DNA of 14,128 nucleotides, taken from assembly GCA_015499985.1 (NCBI GenBank), contig JAAAUF010000115.1:8549-22676 (forward strand), read 5' to 3'. Position 1 is the stretch's first letter; every line of letters starts with the position of its first letter. Below, one piece after another: positions 9,166 to 14,128 of this stretch. This DNA comes from Haplosporangium gracile. Lineage: Eukaryota; Mortierellomycota; Mortierellomycetes; Mortierellales; Mortierellaceae. The translations under genes were made by a program, and so were the position numbers. The notes under the pieces are model-generated. The model was given only the letters and a program-made list of their open reading frames with translations. It was not told the origin of the DNA and searched no databases.

Positions 9166-9342
9166 ATGGCCTTATCAGCGCGGAAAAAAAAATGCGATCA
9201 GGACAATGAGATATCTAGCTCAGCCTTTGGTGTGACGTATTCACCCAACCAAACAGACCAACAACCGGCCCAGAAATCAGGTCCAAGTAGCTCCCTTCAT
9301 CCAACGCCGCCACAATACTACAATCCGCAAGATCGGGTATGA
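9166..9342 (+). CDS. Short ORF or isolated terminal exon, hydrophilic tail (unknown)
   Basis: An open frame with ATG at 9166 and TGA at 9340-9342 encodes 58 aa. After RKKKCDQDNE it is rich in S, Q and P and ends PPQYYNPQDRV. This composition is like the cytoplasmic tail that follows a transmembrane helix in many fungal membrane proteins. TTATCAG, ending at 9177, could be an acceptor, making this the last exon of a split gene. However, I found no transmembrane exon upstream within about 700 bases. It may be a real short gene, a terminal exon with a distant partner, a relic, or chance. The opposite strand is also open here. Confidence 0.28.
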   Translation: MALSARKKKCDQDNEISSSAFGVTYSPNQTDQQPAQKSGPSSSLHPTPPQYYNPQDRV

Positions 9343-9541
9343 TCAGTGGCTGTGTTGTATTGAATTGTCGTTGTCAGTAAAGAAAGAAGGCAGTGACTCA
9401 AATTTGTAAACCAGAGCAAAAAGTTTTCCGATTGGATACGGTCTGTCAACATTATGTATTAGCATTTTGTTCAAAAGCTACGGCAATCGCTCACCATCTT
9501 GCCTGTGCTGTTGTTTGAGGAAAAAAATCGGATGGTTGAAT

Positions 9542-9856
9542 TCAGGAGAAGGCAAGAGGAGCTCTATTCTCATCATTTGAAGCGATAATAAAGACCCGTC
9601 GTTTATTTTTGACGACACAAGTACGATGTACTACAGCATAAAAAATAAAACTATTAACGAGTCCGCTGCTTGTCTCAGTTACTGAAAAAACAAAGTGAGC
9701 TAAGAACATGCTGGAGACGACTATCGATATCCAGGCGATCTTTCTTGATATTATTGTCAGCCCTATTGTTCTTGCATAAACACAGCCAAACAAGATGCCA
9801 ACCCCCAGACCCAACAAAATAAACCCATTCATACATTTACACAAAGAGCGCCACAT
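9542..9856 (-). CDS. Membrane-protein-like ORF (unknown, possibly partial or relic)
   Basis: The 104-aa frame starts MWRSLCKCMNG and has two or three hydrophobic segments: about residues 11-28 (FILLGLGVGILFG...), 40-59 (RKIAWISIVVSSMFLAHF region) and 65-80 (GLVNSFIFYAVV). The spacing and the basic loop ARTIGLTIISRK look like a piece of a multi-span membrane protein. Codon third positions are not as GC-rich as in the confident genes. GT donors such as GTACAT near residue 80 and an acceptor-like CAACAG at about 9505-9511 allow further exons, but no consistent model emerged because joined frames meet stops. It lies downstream of the poly-A signals of the 249-aa secreted protein. Family not recognised. 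Confidence 0.3.
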   Translation of the reverse strand: MWRSLCKCMNGFILLGLGVGILFGCVYARTIGLTIISRKIAWISIVVSSMFLAHFVFSVTETSSGLVNSFIFYAVVHRTCVVKNKRRVFIIASNDENRAPLAFS

Positions 9857-9891
9857 TTCTCTATTTTTATTGGCACGAAGCGAAGAAAATA

Positions 9892-9897
9892 TTTATT
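9892..9897 (-). terminator. Polyadenylation signal AATAAA of the 249-aa secreted protein gene
   Basis: The plus strand TTTATT gives minus-strand AATAAA about 150 nt past the stop at 10049. A second copy is at 9866-9871. Either could end the transcript. Confidence 0.5.
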
Positions 9898-10048
9898 CAA
9901 ACGGAAATGGTAAAACAAGGACACGGGTCAAAAAAAGAGCAAAAAGAAGGAGAAGACGATGAAAAATGTGATACTTTAGTCCCAATCCGGTTTAAGAAAT
10001 AAAAAAACGCGACGAGCAAGGTGGAAAAGAACAGGCGCGAAAGGGAAA

Positions 10049-11231
10049 TTAGATGCCGCCATGGCCCAGAGGAAGGCAGTTGGGTGTTTGACGGTATTGG
10101 AGCGGGTGCTCGCGTTGTTCCCAAGTCAGCATGATGTCCTGAAAGCTGTTTTTGGTAGGTTTCCGACGGCGATTTCCAAATGTGGCAGTGGAGAGAGAGA
10201 GAAAAAAGAGCCAAGGTGGATGCATGCATGACGGATATATATATATATATATATAAAAGAAGAGAGACATTTGTCTGTGAGTATTCAGGTTGCAAGTGCA
10301 GTGCAGTGCAAACTAGGGCGCAAGGACATTCCCATGTTCTTAAAATAGATTATCCCTCTCAGTGTACATTTCTTGATATTCGAACAATGCCTGAATAGTT
10401 ATGTGTACGTTCCAAAGGCCTTGTCTAGCCATGTCCTAACCCACAAAAGAAAAATAACACCACTTACGGCTCGATCCAGTCCTCCATGCAGTTCACAGGA
10501 CAAAACTTCTCCAACCCATCGACCATAACAGCCTGGACCTCTTCCGACTGATTCCTATAAGAGTTTCTCACTGAGGCTACAACCTTAGCGTGTACAAGAT
10601 CAAAGACGCTGTTCTCATGACCCCAGGCCGCAAAGCAGGCAATCGACTTCGCTGATCCACAAAACTCGTCGGGACTCCGTTGTCCTGGTGGGGCAGGGCA
10701 GTTACCACGGAACTTGTCAAAGATGGCCTTGTCGATGACATTTTTCCGTCCGGTGAGATTGTCGACTGTGGGCTTGATCAGCTTCTTGGCGTTGACGGCA
10801 TTGACGCCTGTGAGCTTTGTTGCCTGGTGTTCTAGGATTGCTTGGTACTTCTTTGTGAGAAATTCAACGGGATCTCGACGACAACCCTCCTCTATTGTGT
10901 TGTATTTTTTGCCAATAAGAAAGGTAAACGTATAGCGAAAAATGGTGTTTAGTAGATTGCTATTGGGTATGCTGTTAATGATTGAGTCAGTGGATATAGA
11001 GGCAGGTGTTGATGATGGAGGTAGTGTTGGATCCTGATGGTAAGTGTCTCTTTTTTGTGTCCTTCGAGATAGAGGCTGCTTGTCGGTGAGTTAGTGAGTA
11101 AATGAGGTAATGAGTTAGTGGGTTAGTGGGTTAGTGAATGGGAGGATAGGCGCCTTACCGCAGGCTTGCACAAAGGCGAGGCCTACGCAGCTGAAGATGA
11201 TGGCAAGAAGGAATAGACGAAGACGCGCCAT
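10049..11231 (-). CDS. Secreted eight-cysteine protein of unknown family (three exons)
   Basis: The model joins, on the minus strand, 11231-11159, 11047-10468 and 10145-10049 (249 aa). Exon 1 encodes a signal peptide (MARLRLFLLAIIFS...FVQA) with likely cleavage before Cys24. The mature protein has eight cysteines, at 24, 80, 141, 154, 162, 207, 211 and 241, an even number only if exon 3 is included. After a short S/T/P stretch (31-44) come mostly helical, charged segments (for example EFLTKKYQAILEHQATKLTG and KNVIDKAIFDKFRGNC). N-glycosylation sequons occur at Asn121 (NLT) and Asn190 (NQS). Intron 1 (11158-11048) has donor GTAAGG, several CTAAC branch-like repeats and the only frame-compatible acceptor GAG ending at 11048, which lacks a pyrimidine tract and is the weakest point of the model. 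Intron 2 (10467-10146) has donor GTAAGT and acceptor AACAG. If intron 2 is retained, the protein ends at Pro218 because GTAAGT supplies a TAA. No domain recognised; role unknown, presumably extracellular. Confidence 0.75.
10235..10254. repeat. (AT)10 microsatellite in intron 2 of the secreted protein gene
   Basis: Ten uninterrupted AT units lie in the second intron of the minus-strand secreted protein gene. TGCATGCATG is immediately upstream at 10221-10230. A second small array, GTGCA repeated three times, occurs at about 10297-10311 in the same intron. Confidence 0.9.
11089..11136. repeat. GGTTAGTG-type tandem repeats in intron 1 of the secreted protein gene
   Basis: Three adjacent octamers (AGTTAGTG, GGTTAGTG, GGTTAGTG at 11113-11136), with a further GAGTTAGTGAGT at 11089-11100, lie in intron 1. 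On the transcribed minus strand each gives CACTAAC, matching the fungal branch-site consensus CTAAC, so the intron offers at least four candidate branch points. Confidence 0.8.
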
Positions 11232-11808
11232 TATAGGGATATAAGGATAGATATGTAGAAAGTAAGAAAATGAACTAAAAAAAATGAAGCCGAGGAAGAG
11301 ATGGATAAGTAAGGGAGAGAAAATATTGAAGAAAAAGAAAAGAAGAACAGATACAAGTCTTTTTAAAGGGAGCGGATGAGAAAAGAAAAAGGTTGAGGCT
11401 GGCTGGGCTGGCTGGGCTGGGCTTGGTTTTGGACTGGGCTAAGTAGCCATATATCGTTGTTCCTTTTGGCTCATGAGTGTATGTGTGACCTTCTTTTCTA
11501 CTGAGGGGCTAACCTCACCCGAGGAGAACGTTAGATGGTTTCAATCCTTACTTGACCAAGATTCAAAATGAGCGTGTTTTCTGGACTCTGCTATGGTATC
11601 CTCGTCTACGACTACAGCTTACTAGGGCTCCTGGGAGTGGTGCCTGAAGCGATCAAACGACCGTGTTTATATGTCAGATACGGGTTGGTGGCGAAACATG
11701 GCGACTGCTAACGCGCAATTTGGTATTTATTTTTTTGTTGGTGTAAACAAGCGAGATTACGACGTTCACTTTTTTCATTCGCTCCCACGCTCCCCCTTCC
11801 TTCTTTCA
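11232..11808. promoter_or_regulatory. Divergent promoter region between the secreted protein and LRR genes
   Basis: This spacer separates two divergent starts. On the minus side, CCTTTAAAAAGA at about 11357-11368 is a TATA-like element some 130 bases before the ATG at 11231. On the plus side, T-tracts (11726-11739, 11769-11775) and a CT-rich leader at about 11776-11806 precede the LRR gene. A GCTGG repeat lies at 11398-11426. No transcription-factor site is certain. Confidence 0.5.
11398..11426. repeat. GCTGG tandem repeat in the divergent promoter
   Basis: Two copies of the nonamer GCTGGCTGG (11398-11406, 11407-11415) are followed by GCTGG and the variant GCTTGG. It lies about 170 bases upstream of the minus-strand gene. 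It is a simple repeat that could bind a factor or only be slippage. Confidence 0.8.
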
Positions 11809-11829
11809 ATGAACGGCAAAAAACCATGA
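11809..11829 (+). promoter_or_regulatory. Six-codon upstream ORF overlapping the LRR gene start (ATGA)
   Basis: An ATG at 11809 opens a frame encoding MNGKKP. Its TGA (11827-11829) overlaps the main ATG (11826-11828) as ATGA. The uORF start has T at -3 (weak context) while the main start has A at -3. The arrangement permits leaky scanning or termination-reinitiation and would dampen translation if the leader includes 11809. Confidence 0.6.
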
Positions 11830-14128
11830 CATCCCTGTCCCGAAAACGAGCCCTCCAGGATCTCACAACTCAACGGGAAAAAAACAACTTATCCAACTTT
11901 CCCTCCCTCTTCAACATCGCCATCCAGACCTGCATCTCTCGCCTCGAGATCTATGGCACATTCGATGGTCTCCCCTTCCACCCTTTTGGTCAACCGCTTT
12001 TTGAAGAGTTTGTCAAGCGAGCCGGTCAATGGCGACTCACCACCGAACAACGCCAAGCAGGGATCATTCTCTTCTCTGAGTCTTACGGTGAAGACGTTTT
12101 AGGCCCCGAATACACTGGAATCCGATGTTCGCTTCAGAACGATATCCCGCAACTGGGTGCCTTTGCAGAGTGTCTGGTTTACTTGGACCTGTCCGGTGGA
12201 TGTGTCGCGGGAAATTCGCCTGGGTTGGAGGACAAGGACATGGCGTTTCTGTCGGGACTCTCTCGCCTCAAGGTTCTGAATCTTGCGGGACTAAAAATTG
12301 GCGATACGGGATTGAGTCATCTGGTCCGCAGTGTCACTTTTGGATCCTCAGGACCGGCGTTGCTGGAATACCTGAACCTGGCAGGAACGGATGTCTCCCA
12401 CAGAGGGATCGCTCGGCTGTGGACCTCTCAGCAGCAGCAGCAGCAGCAGCAGCAGCACCGCCTTCGGAGGCAGCTGGTGTTTCAACGTCTTTTGGGCATC
12501 GATTTGTCCGGAACGGCGGTTCTTCCGAGTCTGGCGGAAACGCTTTTTCAGAAGCCGATCTTGGCACCAGAAGAAGGTGGCTGGACAAAACTCGGACGCA
12601 GCGTTGAACTCTTCCCAAGTCAGACACTACAGGAACAGCAATCGGCGACCTATGGAAACTACCCCAACGTTTACTTTGAGCAGGAAAACGGAATAAACCC
12701 CATGCAGAAATGGGTGGATCGACTAAACCGGATCCACAAGCTTACTTTTGGACAAAAGCCCGACCTTGGTGGAGAAGATGGATTGGGACTTTCAGAGTGT
12801 CTGGCTCTATCTAAGCTAAGTCAAGTGCATTTCCTCCCTCTTTCGGAACCACTCGCGTCCCATCAGGTTGAATACAATCGACGAGGAGAAGAGATGAGGA
12901 GGACCTTTGCCGAGGAGCGAGAGAATCGGAGACGATCCAGGAAGAGAACAAAATACAGTCAAGGTCAGGATGTCGACGGCGACATCAGGACCACCATATC
13001 AGCGGGAAGAGGGCGAACTCTAAACAAACAACAAAACGCCATCGCCAGCCTCACCAACAGTGACAAGAACGCGATTATTGGAGAGAACGGGCTCGACCAT
13101 ATGTTCAACCTCAACATGTATCAAAAGGTGTTGTCCTATGTTCGGCTCACGTTCGGTACTCGGACTCGATCTGTCGGCTCAAGCAGGGAATCGTCCGGTC
13201 AACATGAAGGTCTGGCGTTTGTTCGGGTACGGAGTGTGGTAGAGAGCCACTTGACATTCCTGAAGATGCAAGATGTCGAGATGAAGGCACCTCGATCTGC
13301 TCCCCAACCACAGAAGCGACAAGGAGTTGCTAGTCAAGGATGGTCGGCAGGAATGGGTCCTTATGGCGTTGAGGTTTCTACTATTGCCCGACTCAAGTCT
13401 TGTTATCGGCCACCACTAATCGAATCAGACGAAACAGACTATCCCGACTCGGCTCTACAGAACTCCTTCGCAGACCGACCTATCAAACAAGAGGATGTCA
13501 GGTATGAGCCTCAGGACGACTTGCAGGACGATGTCAGGATTGAGCCTCGCTACCATTTACAGGAGGACCACAAACGCAATGTCTATAAGGAAGAGGATCA
13601 ACGACATGACCTACAACAAGCACCAAAGGCAACAATTGTCAATCCATTCGCCAAAGCAGCAACCTCACCAGCATCGCGCACATCGTCCTGGGTGTTTTCG
13701 ACAAGTACCTCTCCTCGCAAGCAGGAACCAGTACCATTTCAACAGCCACAGGGTCCTCCTACCAACAATCTCCCAACTCGCCGGCGAGCCGGACAGGACA
13801 TTGGCAACAACTACCAATTCCAGCCATTCATCAAACCCGCGGCGGAACAATCCTCAAGCTCAATTTTTATTACCCAGCCATCGCCTCGCAAGGAGCAACA
13901 ACTACAGCAGAAGCAAGGAGGCCGTCCAGTATCGAAATCAATAACGATGATCAAAACGCGTGCGGATAAAAGGCCTGTTGCAACGCCTCGGACGACATTC
14001 TTTCCGATGAAGAGCGGAATTGGGGGAGGAGTTGGTGAGGGTGGGGGTGAGTCTTCGATGATGCAGCGGTGGACCCAGCAGGAACAGCAGCCGCAGGTGA
14101 AACCAGCGCCTTTGCCTTCCCTTTTACA
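11826..14128 (+). CDS. Leucine-rich-repeat protein, LRRC42-like, with long disordered tail (3' partial)
   Basis: The frame stays open for 767 codons from the ATG at 11826 to the window edge, with no intron needed and no stop reached. Residues about 24-110 (SLFNIAIQTCISRLEIYGTF then LFEEFVKRAG and LFSESYG) match my recollection of the LRRC42 N-terminal region. LRRs follow: CLVYLDLSGG (116-125), RLKVLNLAGLKIGDTGLSHL (147-166), LLEYLNLAGTDVSHRGIARL (179-198) and LLGIDLSGTAVL (222-233). A Q8 run (202-209) interrupts the LRR array. A basic cluster RRRSRKR (about 368-374) may be a nuclear localisation signal. Beyond about residue 500 the protein is Q/P/S/R-rich and probably disordered, with a 12-aa tandem repeat (557-580) and a duplicated PFxK...SPRK module (606-632 and 666-689), each ending in a CDK-type S-P-x-K site. 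LRR proteins are usually binding scaffolds; the molecular role is unknown. The LRR call is firm, the LRRC42 assignment is an inference without a search. Confidence 0.82.
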   Translation, partial: MTSLSRKRALQDLTTQREKNNLSNFPSLFNIAIQTCISRLEIYGTFDGLPFHPFGQPLFEEFVKRAGQWRLTTEQRQAGIILFSESYGEDVLGPEYTGIRCSLQNDIPQLGAFAECLVYLDLSGGCVAGNSPGLEDKDMAFLSGLSRLKVLNLAGLKIGDTGLSHLVRSVTFGSSGPALLEYLNLAGTDVSHRGIARLWTSQQQQQQQQQHRLRRQLVFQRLLGIDLSGTAVLPSLAETLFQKPILAPEEGGWTKLGRSVELFPSQTLQEQQSATYGNYPNVYFEQENGINPMQKWVDRLNRIHKLTFGQKPDLGGEDGLGLSECLALSKLSQVHFLPLSEPLASHQVEYNRRGEEMRRTFAEERENRRRSRKRTKYSQGQDVDGDIRTTISAGRGRTLNKQQNAIASLTNSDKNAIIGENGLDHMFNLNMYQKVLSYVRLTFGTRTRSVGSSRESSGQHEGLAFVRVRSVVESHLTFLKMQDVEMKAPRSAPQPQKRQGVASQGWSAGMGPYGVEVSTIARLKSCYRPPLIESDETDYPDSALQNSFADRPIKQEDVRYEPQDDLQDDVRIEPRYHLQEDHKRNVYKEEDQRHDLQQAPKATIVNPFAKAATSPASRTSSWVFSTSTSPRKQEPVPFQQPQGPPTNNLPTRRRAGQDIGNNYQFQPFIKPAAEQSSSSIFITQPSPRKEQQLQQKQGGRPVSKSITMIKTRADKRPVATPRTTFFPMKSGIGGGVGEGGGESSMMQRWTQQEQQPQVKPAPLPSLL
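12429..12452 (+). repeat. (CAG)8 codon repeat encoding Q8
   Basis: Eight uninterrupted CAG codons encode residues 202-209 of the LRR protein, followed by a CAC. Its purity suggests recent slippage. It falls between two LRR units, where a loop could tolerate length change. Confidence 0.95.
13494..13565 (+). repeat. Two 36-nt in-frame tandem units in the LRR protein tail
   Basis: Units 13494-13529 and 13530-13565 encode DVRYEPQDDLQD and DVRIEPRYHLQE. A more decayed third unit may follow (ending HDLQQ at about 13607-13621). The repeat is acidic and lies just before the PFxK/SPRK region. Confidence 0.8.

Noticed and set aside
9215..9349. Minus-strand exon-like frame PLIIPDLADC...NTSHQRLS as a continuation of the 9542-9856 membrane ORF
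   Set aside because: Joining it through the small GT-AG candidates creates a stop or frame clash, and the plus strand at the same place is equally open.
11113..11136. Interstitial telomere repeat (TTAGTG-like)
   Set aside because: Units are GGTTAGTG, not TTAGGG, and lie inside an intron; branch-site-like slippage is a simpler explanation.
12125..12696. ORFs on both strands inside the LRR gene (97-160 aa, poly-A/poly-S runs)
   Set aside because: Shadows in other frames of the CAG repeat and LRR coding region.

Overview
The window looks like nuclear DNA of a filamentous fungus, most likely an early-diverging lineage of the Mortierella type. That placement is an inference from gene content and style and was not tested by a search. 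The evidence is: short GT-AG introns of about 90-320 nt with CTRAC/CTAAC-like branch sites; a eukaryotic RAD52 with a long Q/N/S-rich tail; CT-rich leaders before start codons; AATAAA signals; and wide AT-rich spacers. There is no bacterial operon structure, rRNA, CRISPR array or intact mobile element.

Layout. Positions 1-1175 hold a terminal poly-A run, a small palindrome, a frameshifted minus-strand coding relic (794-942) and the CT-rich RAD52 leader. RAD52 (1176-3696, plus, six exons, 654 aa) is the homologous-recombination mediator. It converges on a three-exon D-2-hydroxyacid dehydrogenase of the glyoxylate/hydroxypyruvate reductase type (4057-5376, minus, 334 aa). After a gene-poor stretch comes a 112-aa secreted eight-cysteine protein, CFEM-like in its cysteine order (6955-7293, plus). 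About 2.7 kb then contains only weak coding signals: a short exon-like ORF at 9166-9342 and a membrane-protein-like ORF at 9542-9856. A secreted eight-cysteine protein of unknown family (10049-11231, minus, three exons, 249 aa) and an LRRC42-like leucine-rich-repeat protein (11826 to beyond the right edge, plus, at least 767 aa, no intron seen) share a divergent promoter region of about 0.6 kb.

The genes do not form one pathway. RAD52 acts in nuclear DNA repair, the dehydrogenase in 2-oxoacid metabolism, two products are predicted to be secreted, and the LRR protein is probably nuclear. No obvious new multi-gene system is visible. The most interesting items are a six-codon upstream ORF whose stop overlaps the LRR gene's ATG (ATGA), a duplicated PFxK...SPRK module in that protein's tail, a donor site that doubles as a stop codon in the 249-aa secreted protein, and the missing heme-ligand position in the CFEM-like protein.

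Splice sites were placed by eye from reading frame, family conservation and GT-AG rules. Three or more of the small coding-like fragments could be chance.
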